DNA of 64,000 nt, taken from positions 4,398,001 through 4,462,000 of the forward strand of contig CP091034.1 of the NCBI GenBank assembly GCA_039725955.1, read 5' to 3'. The notes under the pieces are model-generated. The model was not told the origin of the DNA and did no database searches. It was given only the letters and a program-made list of their open reading frames with translations. This DNA is from Sinorhizobium sp. B11 (GTDB taxonomy: Bacteria > Pseudomonadota > Alphaproteobacteria > Rhizobiales > Rhizobiaceae). Shown here piece after piece: positions 53,828 to 63,651 of this stretch. Position numbers and translations under genes: made by a program. How positions within the stretch are numbered: the stretch's first letter is position 1; every line of letters starts with the position of its first letter.

Positions 53828-55021
53828 TCAGTGGCCGCCACCCGAGACACCGTCGGCATAGTGCGCAAGTTTGGAGAATGCGAGAACCACGAGCAGCAGC
53901 ACCGGCAGCGCCATAAAGACGGCAGCAAAACCCACATGCTCGGCGACGAAGCCGATTACCGAGGGCGCCACCAGCATGCCGGAATAGCCCATGGTCGTGA
54001 CGACGGAGATACCGATGCCAGGCTTCAAGCCGGGGATGTTGCCCGCTGCCGAAAAGGCGATCGGCACCATGTTGGAAATACCGATGCCGCAGAGTGCGAA
54101 GCCGAGGATGGCGATCTCGGCGTCAGGCGCAAGGCTTGCAAGCAGCATGCCGGCAATCGCGAACAGCGTGCAGATACGCAGCGTCTTCACACCACCGAGA
54201 CGATCGCGGACCAGGTCGCCGGCAAAGCGCATAATCGCCATGGTCGCCGAGAAGGCCGCAAAACCGAGGCCGGACAGCGCGACCGATGCGTCCATTTCCT
54301 GCCGGAGATAAAGCGCACCCCAGTCGAGCACCGCGCCTTCCGGTACCATGCAGAACAAGGCCATCAGACCGAGCAGCCAAGGGAGCGGCACCATCGGCAA
54401 CCGCGTCTTTTCCTTCTTGTCTTCGGGATGCGGCGGGTCGGCCAGGATCATCGGCCAGGCGATAGCAACGAAGATCGCGGCAAGCACGGTTGCCAGTTCC
54501 GCGTGACCAAGAATACCGAGTTTGGAAATCACCAGGCCGCCGAGGCCGGAGCCGATCAAGCCGCCAAGGCTCCAGAAAGCGTGGCAGGACGACATGATAG
54601 CGCGGCGCATGGATTTTTCCACTGCCACAGCATTGGCATTCATCGCCACGTCCATTGCCCCGATGAAACCGCCGAAAAGGAAGAGCGAGATCGCCCCGGA
54701 TATGACGTTCGGTGCAAGCGTCAGCGCCAGAAGCAGCGGCAGCACGCAGAGGGCCAGCACCCGCACGACAACGCGCGAACCATGTTTGGCGATCTGCGCA
54801 CCGGCGATCGGCATCATGACCAGCGAGCCGAAACCAAAGACGAGGATCATCAGCCCGAGCTCGAACTTGGTCAGTCCCAGCCGCTCGGCAAAGTCGGGAA
54901 TCTTTGGCGCCCAGCAGCCGACGACGAAACCATTCATGAGAAAGAGCAGCGAGACCGCCGCTCTGCTCTTGGTGATGAAACCGCTCCGTGCCCTCGGCAC
55001 TGCACCCACGCTACTATCCAT
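53828..55021 (-). CDS. MFS transporter, sugar-permease-like (YbjJ/FucP-type)
   Basis: 397 residues with 12 predicted helices. Features include FLMNGFVVGCWAPKIPDFAERLGL in helix 1, GAQIAKHGSR as the loop 2-3 motif, and GAMDVAMNANAVAVEK with SCHAFWSLGGLIGSGLGG typical of the FucP/YbjJ group. Substrate unknown. The DeoR-type regulator gene lies 60 bp upstream on the same strand. Confidence 0.85.
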   Translation of the reverse strand: MDSSVGAVPRARSGFITKSRAAVSLLFLMNGFVVGCWAPKIPDFAERLGLTKFELGLMILVFGFGSLVMMPIAGAQIAKHGSRVVVRVLALCVLPLLLALTLAPNVISGAISLFLFGGFIGAMDVAMNANAVAVEKSMRRAIMSSCHAFWSLGGLIGSGLGGLVISKLGILGHAELATVLAAIFVAIAWPMILADPPHPEDKKEKTRLPMVPLPWLLGLMALFCMVPEGAVLDWGALYLRQEMDASVALSGLGFAAFSATMAIMRFAGDLVRDRLGGVKTLRICTLFAIAGMLLASLAPDAEIAILGFALCGIGISNMVPIAFSAAGNIPGLKPGIGISVVTTMGYSGMLVAPSVIGFVAEHVGFAAVFMALPVLLLVVLAFSKLAHYADGVSGGGH

Positions 55022-55081
55022 TTCCTTGTCTTTCCTCTTGATCGGGCAGCGTGCCCGATCCCCATAACAGGCGGAACGGCC

Positions 55082-55864
55082 TCAGCCAGTCTTGTCCGCA
55101 ATGATCGTCCGGCACCCGCGTGCACGGTATTCCCGAAGCATGGTGGCATCCGCATCGTGCTCGACGATCAGGCATTCGCAATGAGCGACCGGCAGGACGC
55201 TGTGTGGTGCAGCCGTGCCGAATTTTTCCGATGTCGCAGCGACCATGACCCGCTTGCTTCTGGAGGTAGCGAATCTCTTGAACTCCGCATCCTCGAAGCC
55301 GAATGTCGTCAATCCCGCCTCGATATCGACGCCGCAGGCGCCCAGGATGCAGAGATCGGGTGCCAGCTGCTCCATGTCCCGCAATGCTTTGGCGCCAAGC
55401 GAACCGCCGGTTTGGCGGTCCACCAGACCACCGATCAGGATGACATTGACACCGGGCTTCTCGATCAACGCGGCAGCAATCGCAGGGGCATTGGTTGCCG
55501 CCGTCAGCGCAAGATCAGTCGGCAAAGCGTTGGCAATCGCCAGATTGGTGCTGCCCGCATCAAAGAACACAGTCGTCCCTGCGACGATTTCCTCCGCAGC
55601 AGCACGGGCCAGTGCCTGCTTTCGCTCAGTGGCAAAGCTCATGCGCTGGGTCAGGCTTCCGTGCGCCGGCGAAATCGGCAAGGCTCCGCCATATACCCTC
55701 TCGCAGAGCCCTGCTGCAGCCATCTCGCGCAGGTCGCGCCGCACCGTATCTTCCGAGACGCCGAATTCGAGCGCCAGTTCCGCGGCCAGCACCCGACCAT
55801 GCGTCTTGAGCCGCTCGGAAATCACAGTCTGGCGTTCCCGCAACAGGAAATCTTGCATGTTCAT
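55082..55864 (-). CDS. DeoR/GlpR-family transcriptional regulator
   Basis: 260 residues. The N-terminal HTH reads GRVLAAELALEFGVSEDTVRRDLREM; the C-terminal DeoR sensor domain has VFFDAGSTNLAIANALP and VILIGGLVDRQTGGSLGAKA, which binds a phosphosugar. It probably controls the downstream MFS gene and perhaps the divergent EamA gene. An ATG two codons later (55858) is an alternative start. Confidence 0.88.
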   Translation of the reverse strand: MNMQDFLLRERQTVISERLKTHGRVLAAELALEFGVSEDTVRRDLREMAAAGLCERVYGGALPISPAHGSLTQRMSFATERKQALARAAAEEIVAGTTVFFDAGSTNLAIANALPTDLALTAATNAPAIAAALIEKPGVNVILIGGLVDRQTGGSLGAKALRDMEQLAPDLCILGACGVDIEAGLTTFGFEDAEFKRFATSRSKRVMVAATSEKFGTAAPHSVLPVAHCECLIVEHDADATMLREYRARGCRTIIADKTG

Positions 55865-55913
55865 ACCGGATCAATTTCTCACAATCTGAAATCATGCATA
55901 AACACTGATAATC

Positions 55914-55930
55914 GTGCATGCAACATGCAC
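55914..55930. promoter_or_regulatory. Palindromic operator between deoR-type and eamA genes
   Basis: A perfect palindrome GTGCATG-CAA-CATGCAC, 50 bp from the DeoR start and 60 bp from the EamA start. A partial copy (ATCATGCAT) lies at about 55891-55899. Confidence 0.55.
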
Positions 55931-55989
55931 AGCCACACATTTTCTGACGCTCTGAAACAAAGTGCCGCCGGCAGGCGAAATCTCGCATA

Positions 55990-56937
55990 TTGACCGCCTC
56001 CGAGCGCGGGATTATCGATCGGGCATCCTCGATTCCCGCCGGCGTCACCCGCCTCTGGTACATCTCCGTGAAAAACTCCATCAGCCTGGGCATTCTGCTC
56101 ACGACATCAGCCTACATGGCGTTCACTTTCCATGATGCGATCGTCAAGGTTTTGACGGCGAGCATTCCCGTCTGGCAGATCCTGTTTTTCCGCAGCCTAA
56201 CTATTCTCGTCGGCTGCCTCGCCTATGGCCGCGGCCAGCTTGTCCATAAGACAATTACCTCACCGATCATCAAGCCGATGATCGCCCGAAGCATTCTGCT
56301 GCTTTGCGCGTGGCTTTCCTATTATACCGCCGCAAGCCATCTGCAGCTCGCTGAAGTCACCACACTTTATTACGCCGCTCCCGTCGTCGGCACCGTACTT
56401 GCCTGGTTCATCCTGAGAGAAGAGGTGACGCCCGCGCGTTGGCTCGCCGTTGGCATCGGCTTCGTGGGCGTTCTCATTGCGTGCAATCCCGCCGGCCTCA
56501 CGATCTCCTGGTCCGTCTATCTGGCGCTGCAGGCAGCCGTACTCTGGGCCTCCGCCATGGTGCTGCTGCGCAAGACCTCGCTGCATGAAAAGACGATCAT
56601 CCAGCTTGTGGTCTCCAATGTTTTCTTTCTCATTATGACGGGCACCGCTGTCGTCTACACCTGGCAGACACCAACCTTGACGCAACTCGGCTTGCTCGTC
56701 GGCACCGGTGTCGTGGCCGGCTGTGCCCAATTCGCCCTCTTTGAAGGCATGCGTCAGGCACCGGTCTCGGTGCTTGCACCATTCGAATATACATCGCTCG
56801 TCTGGGCCTTCATCCTTGGCTATCTGATCTGGGCCGACATTCCGACGCACAACGTTATCGTCGGAGCGATCATGATCCTTGGCGCGGGTTTCATCATTAT
56901 CGTCAGCGAGAGACTGCGCCGCCGCGTCGCGGTTTGA
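55990..56937 (+). CDS. EamA/DMT-family transporter
   Basis: 315 residues with ten hydrophobic helices in two EamA repeats (HLQLAEVTTLYYAAPVVGTVLAWFIL in the first, APVSVLAPFEYTSLVWAFILGYLIW in the second). It resembles drug/metabolite exporters (RhaT/YdcZ superfamily). The start is uncertain: a TTG at 55990, or a GTG at 56068 that begins just before the first helix; no good ribosome site at either. Confidence 0.82.
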   Translation: MTASERGIIDRASSIPAGVTRLWYISVKNSISLGILLTTSAYMAFTFHDAIVKVLTASIPVWQILFFRSLTILVGCLAYGRGQLVHKTITSPIIKPMIARSILLLCAWLSYYTAASHLQLAEVTTLYYAAPVVGTVLAWFILREEVTPARWLAVGIGFVGVLIACNPAGLTISWSVYLALQAAVLWASAMVLLRKTSLHEKTIIQLVVSNVFFLIMTGTAVVYTWQTPTLTQLGLLVGTGVVAGCAQFALFEGMRQAPVSVLAPFEYTSLVWAFILGYLIWADIPTHNVIVGAIMILGAGFIIIVSERLRRRVAV

Positions 56938-57089
56938 GACCGGTTTCTGCGGAATTCGGGACTAGAACGACTGCTTGAGAAAAATATTCGCAGTTGCCGC
57001 TTTTATTTGCAGTTTTCTACGCTTCCGTCGCCGCAATTTTCTGCGATGTATCGCCATCCGAACAGCTTTTCCCAAGGATGGAAAGAACA

Positions 57090-57863
57090 ATGAACTGGTT
57101 GAAGACCGTCGCCGCCGCAGCCCTTATTCAGGCCGCAGCCCTTATTCCCGCCCATGCCGGCGAAAACCTCAGCGCCATCAAGTCTGCCGGTGTCTTCAAG
57201 ATCGGGACGGAAGGCACCTACGCCCCGTTCACCTATCATGACGAAAGCGGCAAGCTGGTTGGCTTCGACGTGGAGATCGGCGAAGCGGTCGCTGCCAAGC
57301 TCGGCGTTAAGGCCCAGTTCGTCGAAGGCAAGTGGGACGGTCTGATCGCCGGCCTCGACGCCAACCGCTACGACACGGTTATCAACCAGGTCGGCATCAC
57401 CGATGCGCGCAAGCAGAAATACGACTTCTCCGAGCCTTACATCGCCTCCAAGGCCGTTCTGATCGTCCGCGACGGCGACGACAGCATCAAGTCCTTTGCC
57501 GATCTCAAGGGCAAGAAGTCCGCCCAGTCGCTGACCAGCAACTTCGGCAAGCTGGCGACCGAAGCCGGCGCAGAACTTGTCGGCACCGACGGTTTCGACC
57601 AGTCGATCCAGCTCGTGCTGACAAAGCGCGCCGACGCAACGATCAACGACAGCCTCTCCTTCCTCGACTTCAAGAAGCACAAGCCGGACGCTCCCGTAAA
57701 GATCGTGGCTCAGCAGGAAAATGCCGATTACTCCGGCATCATCATCCGCAAGGGCGAACCGGAATTGGTCGAAGCGATCAACAAGGCGCTCGCCGACATC
57801 AAGGCCGACGGCACCTACAAGAAGATCGCTGACAAGTATTTCGGTCAGGACGTTTCCAAGTAA
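57090..57863 (+). CDS. Amino-acid ABC transporter substrate-binding protein (cystine-type)
   Basis: 257 residues from the ATG at 57090. A Sec signal peptide is cleaved near PAHAGE. The family-3 solute-binding fold shows GTEGTYAPFTYHDESGKLVGFDVEIG, with Arg/Asp ligand residues in ANRYDTVINQVGITDARK. It resembles TcyA/FliY-type cystine and polar amino acid binders. First gene of the importer unit, followed by an internal terminator. Confidence 0.9.
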   Translation: MNWLKTVAAAALIQAAALIPAHAGENLSAIKSAGVFKIGTEGTYAPFTYHDESGKLVGFDVEIGEAVAAKLGVKAQFVEGKWDGLIAGLDANRYDTVINQVGITDARKQKYDFSEPYIASKAVLIVRDGDDSIKSFADLKGKKSAQSLTSNFGKLATEAGAELVGTDGFDQSIQLVLTKRADATINDSLSFLDFKKHKPDAPVKIVAQQENADYSGIIIRKGEPELVEAINKALADIKADGTYKKIADKYFGQDVSK

Positions 57864-57918
57864 GTCGCGACACACGCGGTTTCCCGCCGCCGCCATATCC
57901 TTTATAGCTGCATGAAAA

Positions 57919-57949
57919 GCGTCCGGCGAACCCTCGCCGGACGCATCTT
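57919..57949 (+). terminator. Attenuating terminator between binding protein and permease genes
   Basis: A perfect 11-bp stem GCGTCCGGCGA-accc-TCGCCGGACGC followed by ATCTTTTCTT, inside the ABC operon. Such a site lets the binding protein be made in excess over the membrane parts. Confidence 0.8.
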
Positions 57950-57966
57950 TTCTTGAGGATACGCCC

Positions 57967-58647
57967 TTGCCGCACTGGCTCCAACTGATGGCGGAATCGC
58001 TTCCCTCGCTCCTTTGGGCCGGGCTGATCTTCACCATTCCCCTCACTCTGCTTTCCTTTGCCTTTGGGCTGATCCTGGGCCTGATCACTGCGATTGCCCG
58101 CCTGTTCGGCCCTGGACCCGTTGCAGCCATTGCCCGCTTCTATGTCTGGGTCATCCGCGGCACGCCGCTGCTCGTCCAGCTCTTCGTGATCTTTTACGGC
58201 CTGCCGAGCATCGGCATCCTGCTTGACGCCTTTCCGGCAGCACTCATCGGCTTCACGCTGAATATCGGCGCCTATAGCTCCGAAATCATCCGTGCTGTCA
58301 TATCTTCCGTGCCGAAGGGTCAATGGGAAGCAGCCTATTCGATCGGCATGAGCTGGCGCCAGGCCATGAGCCGCACCATCCTGCCGCAGGCCGCCCGTGT
58401 CGCAGTGCCGCCGCTCTCGAATACTTTCATCTCGCTGGTGAAGGACACCTCGCTCGCTGCCGCCATTACCGTGCCGGAGCTTTTCCAGGCCGCCCAGCGC
58501 ATCGTCGCGACCACCTACGAACCGCTGATCCTCTATATTGAAGCGGCGCTGATCTATCTCGCCTTGAGCTCCGTACTCTCGGCGCTGCAGCAGCGGCTGG
58601 AGCGCCGCTTCGCGCGTTATGGTGGGATGCTGGAGGCAAATGCATGA
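57967..58647 (+). CDS. Amino-acid ABC transporter permease
   Basis: 226 residues, HisM/GlnP family, about five helices. The EAA-like loop is in GQWEAAYSIGMSWRQAMSRTILPQAARVAVPPL. It starts at TTG (57967) with GAGG eight bases upstream; an ATG seven codons later is possible. It overlaps the ATPase gene by 4 bp (ATGA). Confidence 0.9.
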   Translation: MPHWLQLMAESLPSLLWAGLIFTIPLTLLSFAFGLILGLITAIARLFGPGPVAAIARFYVWVIRGTPLLVQLFVIFYGLPSIGILLDAFPAALIGFTLNIGAYSSEIIRAVISSVPKGQWEAAYSIGMSWRQAMSRTILPQAARVAVPPLSNTFISLVKDTSLAAAITVPELFQAAQRIVATTYEPLILYIEAALIYLALSSVLSALQQRLERRFARYGGMLEANA

Positions 58648-59405
58648 TCGAGCTTTCCAATATCGAAAAGCGCTTCGGCGACGCGGTCATCCTGAAGGAT
58701 ATCAGTATCCGCATCCCCGAAGGCAGCGTCACCGCCCTCGTCGGCCCCTCCGGCGGCGGTAAGAGCACCCTGCTCCGCTGCATCAATCTCCTGGAGATCC
58801 CCACCGTCGGCACCATCCGCCTCGGCGAAGAAACGCTCTCTTTCACGCCCGGCAAGCGTGTCGGCTGGCAGGCGATCCAGAAGATCCGTCGCCAGACCGG
58901 CATGGTGTTCCAGAACTTTCAGCTCTTTCCGCACCAGACGGCGATCGAAAACGTCATGGAAGGTCTGGTCACGGTCCTGAAATGGCCAAAGGAAAGGGCG
59001 CGCGAACGCGCCATGGAGCTGCTGACCAAGGTCGGCATGGCGCACAAGACCGACGCCTGGCCCTCGACACTCTCCGGCGGCCAACAGCAGCGCGTGGCAA
59101 TCGCCCGCGCGCTTGCGCCGTCACCGCGTGTCCTGCTCTGTGACGAGCCGACATCCGCGCTCGATCCGGAACTTTCGGCCGAAGTAGTAGACGTGCTGGG
59201 CCAGCTCGCCCGCGAGGGCACGACCATGGTCATGGCGACCCATGATCTTCGCCTCGCCTCCAAGATCGCCAATGACGTGGTTTTTCTCGAGGCCGGTAGC
59301 GTGGTCGAAACCGGCAGCGCCAGGGCGATCTTCAATACACCGGAGAAGGAACGCACCAAGCGCTTCATCTCCACCATCAACGCCGCTCATACCTACGATA
59401 TCTGA
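58644..59405 (+). CDS. Amino-acid ABC transporter ATP-binding protein
   Basis: 253 residues with an intact site: Walker A GPSGGGKSTLL (about 34-44), Q-loop MVFQNFQLFPHQT, signature LSGGQQQRVAIARAL, Walker B VLLCDEPTSALDPEL and H-loop VMATHD. It energises the permease encoded upstream. An 11-bp stem-loop follows the stop. Confidence 0.95.
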   Translation: MIELSNIEKRFGDAVILKDISIRIPEGSVTALVGPSGGGKSTLLRCINLLEIPTVGTIRLGEETLSFTPGKRVGWQAIQKIRRQTGMVFQNFQLFPHQTAIENVMEGLVTVLKWPKERARERAMELLTKVGMAHKTDAWPSTLSGGQQQRVAIARALAPSPRVLLCDEPTSALDPELSAEVVDVLGQLAREGTTMVMATHDLRLASKIANDVVFLEAGSVVETGSARAIFNTPEKERTKRFISTINAAHTYDI

Positions 59406-59409
59406 GCCA

Positions 59410-59435
59410 ATGCCGGGATGTTGGCATCCCGGCAT
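59410..59435. terminator. Stem-loop between convergent ABC ATPase and FMN reductase genes
   Basis: A perfect 11-bp stem ATGCCGGGATG-TTGG-CATCCCGGCAT without a strong T tract. It lies 4 bp after one stop and 12 bp before the other, so it is a bidirectional terminator candidate. Confidence 0.6.
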
Positions 59436-59447
59436 ACGGAATTCCGG

Positions 59448-60020
59448 TCAGGCGGACGTGACGACGGCACGCGCTGCCTTCAGCGCATTGCCCCACCAGG
59501 TCAGTTGATCGAGCAGGTTCTTGGCGGCTTCATTCAGATGCGCGTAATCGCCGAGGCTCTTGCCTTCCTTCAGAACGGCAAGATATTCGCTGAATGCGAT
59601 GTGAACCCCCGTCCTGACGGAAGCTGCACTCATTTCGACGAAGACCAGGCGAAGCTGCTCGACGGCGCGTGCGCCGCCGACGCCGCCGTAACCGACGAAG
59701 CCGACCGGCTTCTGGATGAATTCGCCGAGATCGATCGCGTTTTTCAGAACGGCCGTCGGAGCATGGTTATATTCGGCGACCGTGAAGATGAAGCCGTCGA
59801 ATTCGCGCAGCTTCTTCTTCCAGCGCTCGGCGGTTTCGCTTTCCGCCGTAGTGGCGCGCTCTTCGCCGAAGAAATGCATGGGGTAGTCGAGAAGATCGAG
59901 AACTTCGACTTCGAGATCGGAACGCTGGCCGACGAGCTCGGCGATCCACTTGGCCGGATGCTCGGCAAAACGGCCAATACGCGTGCTGCCGACGATGACG
60001 GCAATCTTCAACTTGCTCAT
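59448..60020 (-). CDS. NADPH-dependent FMN reductase family protein
   Basis: 190 residues with a flavodoxin-like fold. The N-terminal VIVGSTRIGRFAEHPAKW is the FMN phosphate loop, and FTVAEYNHAPTAVLKNAIDLG the flavin-contact segment (usually PEYN). It could be an azo- or quinone reductase (ChrR/YieF-like) or an FMN reductase. Cytoplasmic; single gene between terminators. Confidence 0.88.
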   Translation of the reverse strand: MSKLKIAVIVGSTRIGRFAEHPAKWIAELVGQRSDLEVEVLDLLDYPMHFFGEERATTAESETAERWKKKLREFDGFIFTVAEYNHAPTAVLKNAIDLGEFIQKPVGFVGYGGVGGARAVEQLRLVFVEMSAASVRTGVHIAFSEYLAVLKEGKSLGDYAHLNEAAKNLLDQLTWWGNALKAARAVVTSA

Positions 60021-60069
60021 GAAATGATCCTGATTGGTCTTGGGGGCGGTGAGGGGAGCCGAAGTCTAT

Positions 60070-60103
60070 GAGAAAGCCTCCCCGCCCGACAAGGCGAGAA
60101 GGC
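60070..60103 (-). terminator. Probable terminator of pyc
   Basis: On the minus strand AGCCTTCTCGCC-ttgtc-GGGCGGGGAGGCT forms a stem with G-T pairs, followed by TTTCT, about 85 bp after the pyc stop. Confidence 0.5.
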
Positions 60104-60186
60104 TGCTAACTTATCGAAAAATCAGCCTTTTGACCGGCTGATCGCACACATTCGGGTGATCGCGGAAACGGTCGCGCGTTCCGAGC

Positions 60187-63100
60187 TCATCCCGCGTAGA
60201 CGACGAGCAGATCCTTGGCATCGATCTGGTCGCCGGCCTTGACGAGGACTTCCGAAACGGTCCCGTCCTTCTCCGCATGCAGTGCCGTTTCCATCTTCAT
60301 CGCCTCGATGGAGACGAGTACGTCACCGGCACTGACGACTTGGCCCGGTACAACGAAGGCGCGTGATATGACGCCTGGCATCGGCGCACCCACATGGGTG
60401 GCATTGCCCGGCTCCGCCTTGCGACGGGCTGCAGCGCCCGAAGCGCCATGGGCCCGATCCGGCACCTTGATGCGACGCGGCTGGCCATTGAGCTCGAAGA
60501 AGACGGTGACCATGCCCTGGCTGTCGGTGCCGCTCATTGCCTGGTTGACGATGACGAGCGTCTTGCCCTTCTCGATATCGGCAAACAACTCTTCGCCATC
60601 GGCGAGACCGTAGAAGTAGGCAGGCGTCGGCAGAACCGACACGGGGCCATAAGTGTCCGAAGCCAGCGCGAAATCGGTGAACACCTTTGGATACATGAGA
60701 TAGGAGGCGAACTCGAAGTCGCTGACCTCACGCTCCAGCTTGGTCTCGATAGTCTTGCGCTCCGCATCGAGATCGGCATCATCAAGCAGCGATCCGGGGC
60801 GCACCGTATAAGGCTGTTCACCCTTCAGAGCCTTCTTTTGCAGCGCTTCCGGCCATCCTGACGGCGGCTGGCCGAGATCGCCCTTCAGCATGGAGACGAC
60901 CGATTCCGGGAAGGAAACTTCCTTCTCGGCGCTGACCACATCGGCGACCGTCAGGTCCTGGCTCACCATCATCAGCGCCATGTCGCCAACAACCTTGGAG
61001 GATGGCGTTACCTTGACGATATCGCCGAACATCTGGTTGGCATCGGCATAAGCCTGTGCGACCTGGTGCCAGCGGGTTTCCAGCCCCAGCGAGCGGGCCT
61101 GTTCCTTGAGGTTGGTGAACTGACCGCCCGGCATTTCGTGCAGGTAGACTTCCGATGCCGGGCCCTTCAGATCGCTCTCGAAGGCTGCATACTGGTTGCG
61201 AACCGCTTCCCAGTAGAAGGAGATGCGGCGGATCCATTCCGGATCGAGGCCCGGATCCCGCTCGGAACCGCGCAGCGCTTCGACGATAGAGCCGAGGCAG
61301 GGCTGCGAGGTATTGCCTGACAGCGCATCCATCGCCGCATCGACAGCATCGACACCGGCATCCACGGCAGCAAGAACAGTGGCCGCGGCAATGCCCGACG
61401 TATCATGCGTGTGGAAATGGATCGGCAGGCTGGTCGCTTCGCGCAGCGCCTTGAACAGCACCTTGGCTGCGGCCGGCTTCAGAAGACCTGCCATGTCCTT
61501 CAGTGCGATGATATGTGCGCCGGCCTTTTCGAGCTCGACGGCAAGGTCCGTATAATATTTCAGGTCATATTTCGGGCGGGCCGAATTGAGGATATCGCCC
61601 GTATAGCAGATCGCTGCCTCGCAGAGCTTGTTCTCCTCGGCCACCGCATCCATCGACACGCGCATGTTCTCCACCCAGTTCAGGCAGTCGAAGACGCGGA
61701 AGAGATCGATGCCGCCCTTGGCGGCCTGACGGACGAAATATTTGACCACATTGTCGGAATAGTTCTTGTAGCCGACGCCGTTTGCGCCACGCAGCAACAT
61801 CTGCAGAAGCAGGTTCGGTGCCGCCTCGCGGACCAGCCCCAGGCGCTCCCACGGATCCTCGGTCAGGAACCGCATCGAGACGTCGAAGGTGGCACCACCC
61901 CAGCATTCCAGCGACAGTAAGTTCGGCAGCGCATGCGCATAGGTGCCGGCGATCTTGGCAATGTCATAGGTGCGCATGCGGGTGGCGAGCAGCGACTGGT
62001 GGCCGTCGCGCATTGTCGTATCCGTTAGCAGCACCTGCTTTTGCTCGCGCATCCACTCGCCGAATTTCTTCGGGCCGAGCTGGTCGAGAAGCTGCTTCGT
62101 GCCATCGGGGATCTTGCCGCCATCAATATAGGGCACGATCGGATTGGCAGCGTCCTCCGACGGGCGCGGGCGGTCCTTTGCTTCCGGGTGGCCGTTGACG
62201 GTGACATCGGCGAGATAGGTGAGAAGCTTGGTGGCGCGGTCCTGACGCTTGACCTGCTGGAAAAGTTCGGGCGTCGAGTCGATAAAGCGGGTCGTATAGC
62301 TGTTATCCCTGAACTTCGGATGCGTAATGATCGCTTCGAGAAAGGTCAGGTTGGTAGCAACGCCACGGATACGGAATTCACGCAGTGCGCGGTCCATGCG
62401 CGAAATTGCTTCCAGCGGATTCGGCGCCCAGGCCGTCACCTTCACCAGCAGCGGATCGTAGTAACGCGTGATGATCGCGCCCGTATAGGAGGTGCCGCCA
62501 TCAAGACGGATACCGAAGCCCGATGCCGAGCGATAGGCGGTGATGCGGCCGTAATCCGGAATGAAATTGTGCTCCGGGTCTTCCGTCGTGATACGGCACT
62601 GCAGCGCGTGGCCGTTGAGCCGGATATCCGCCTGCTTCGGCACGCCGGATTCCTCAGTGCCGATCGCAAAGCCGTCGAGGATATGAATCTGCGCCTTGAC
62701 GATATCGATGCCGGTGACGACTTCGGTGACTGTGTGCTCGACCTGGATGCGCGGATTGACCTCGATGAAGTAGAATTTGCCGGTATCGGCATCCATCAGG
62801 TATTCCACGGTGCCGGCGCCGACGTAGTTGGTCGCCTGCGCGATCTTCAATGAATAAGCAGCAAGCTCCTGACGCTGCGCTTCCGAAAGATACGGGGCAG
62901 GGGCGCGTTCGACGACTTTCTGGTTGCGGCGCTGGATGGAGCAGTCGCGCTCGAAGAGATGCACGACATTGTTATGTGTGTCGCCGAGGATCTGGCTCTC
63001 GACGTGACGAGCGCGCTCGACGAGCTTTTCGAGATAGACCTCATCCTTGCCGAATGCGGCCATCGCCTCGCGCTTGGCTTCCGTTACCTCACGGGCCAGA

Positions 63101-63651
63101 TCGGCTTCGGAGCGGATGACGCGCATGCCACGGCCACCGCCGCCCCAGGATGCCTTCAGCATCACGGGATAACCGATCACACCGGCCATCTTGGCAACTT
63201 CCGCCATGTCGTCCGGTAGCGGCTCGGTCGCCGGAACAACGGGAACGCCGACGGAAATGGCAAGGTTGCGTGCCGCCACCTTATTGCCGAGCTGACGCAT
63301 CGTATCGGCCCTCGGACCGATGAAGGTAATGCCCGCAGCGTTGCAGGCATCGACGAATTCGGGGCTTTCCGAAAGCAGGCCGTAGCCGGGATGAATGGCA
63401 TCAGCGCCGGAAAGCTTGGCAACACGGATCACTTCGTCGATCGACAGGTAGCTTTCGATCGGTCCGAGATCGCGGGAAAGATGCGGGCCGCGGCCGACTT
63501 GATAGCTCTCGTCGGCCTTGAAGCGGTGCAGCGCTAGCTTGTCTTCCTCAGCCCATATCGCGACCGTTTTTATTCCGAGCTCATTGGCCGCGCGGAAGAC
63601 GCGGATGGCGATTTCGGAACGGTTGGCGACAAGGATCTTCGATATGGGCAA
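60187..63651 (-). CDS. pyc: Pyruvate carboxylase
   Basis: 1154 residues from a TTG start at 63651, which has GAGGAG eight to nine bases upstream; the product begins MPISKILVANRSEIAIR as in the R. etli enzyme. The biotin carboxylase domain (about 1-460) has the ATP loop SWGGGGRGMRVI. The carboxyltransferase barrel (about 530-850) starts LLTDTTMRDGHQSLLATRMRT and has the carbamylated-lysine motif region AVKDM-like (ALKDMAGLLKP). The C-terminal biotin carrier domain has EAMKMET. The tetramer makes oxaloacetate from pyruvate (anaplerosis), activated by acetyl-CoA. Confidence 0.97.
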   Translation of the reverse strand: MPISKILVANRSEIAIRVFRAANELGIKTVAIWAEEDKLALHRFKADESYQVGRGPHLSRDLGPIESYLSIDEVIRVAKLSGADAIHPGYGLLSESPEFVDACNAAGITFIGPRADTMRQLGNKVAARNLAISVGVPVVPATEPLPDDMAEVAKMAGVIGYPVMLKASWGGGGRGMRVIRSEADLAREVTEAKREAMAAFGKDEVYLEKLVERARHVESQILGDTHNNVVHLFERDCSIQRRNQKVVERAPAPYLSEAQRQELAAYSLKIAQATNYVGAGTVEYLMDADTGKFYFIEVNPRIQVEHTVTEVVTGIDIVKAQIHILDGFAIGTEESGVPKQADIRLNGHALQCRITTEDPEHNFIPDYGRITAYRSASGFGIRLDGGTSYTGAIITRYYDPLLVKVTAWAPNPLEAISRMDRALREFRIRGVATNLTFLEAIITHPKFRDNSYTTRFIDSTPELFQQVKRQDRATKLLTYLADVTVNGHPEAKDRPRPSEDAANPIVPYIDGGKIPDGTKQLLDQLGPKKFGEWMREQKQVLLTDTTMRDGHQSLLATRMRTYDIAKIAGTYAHALPNLLSLECWGGATFDVSMRFLTEDPWERLGLVREAAPNLLLQMLLRGANGVGYKNYSDNVVKYFVRQAAKGGIDLFRVFDCLNWVENMRVSMDAVAEENKLCEAAICYTGDILNSARPKYDLKYYTDLAVELEKAGAHIIALKDMAGLLKPAAAKVLFKALREATSLPIHFHTHDTSGIAAATVLAAVDAGVDAVDAAMDALSGNTSQPCLGSIVEALRGSERDPGLDPEWIRRISFYWEAVRNQYAAFESDLKGPASEVYLHEMPGGQFTNLKEQARSLGLETRWHQVAQAYADANQMFGDIVKVTPSSKVVGDMALMMVSQDLTVADVVSAEKEVSFPESVVSMLKGDLGQPPSGWPEALQKKALKGEQPYTVRPGSLLDDADLDAERKTIETKLEREVSDFEFASYLMYPKVFTDFALASDTYGPVSVLPTPAYFYGLADGEELFADIEKGKTLVIVNQAMSGTDSQGMVTVFFELNGQPRRIKVPDRAHGASGAAARRKAEPGNATHVGAPMPGVISRAFVVPGQVVSAGDVLVSIEAMKMETALHAEKDGTVSEVLVKAGDQIDAKDLLVVYAG

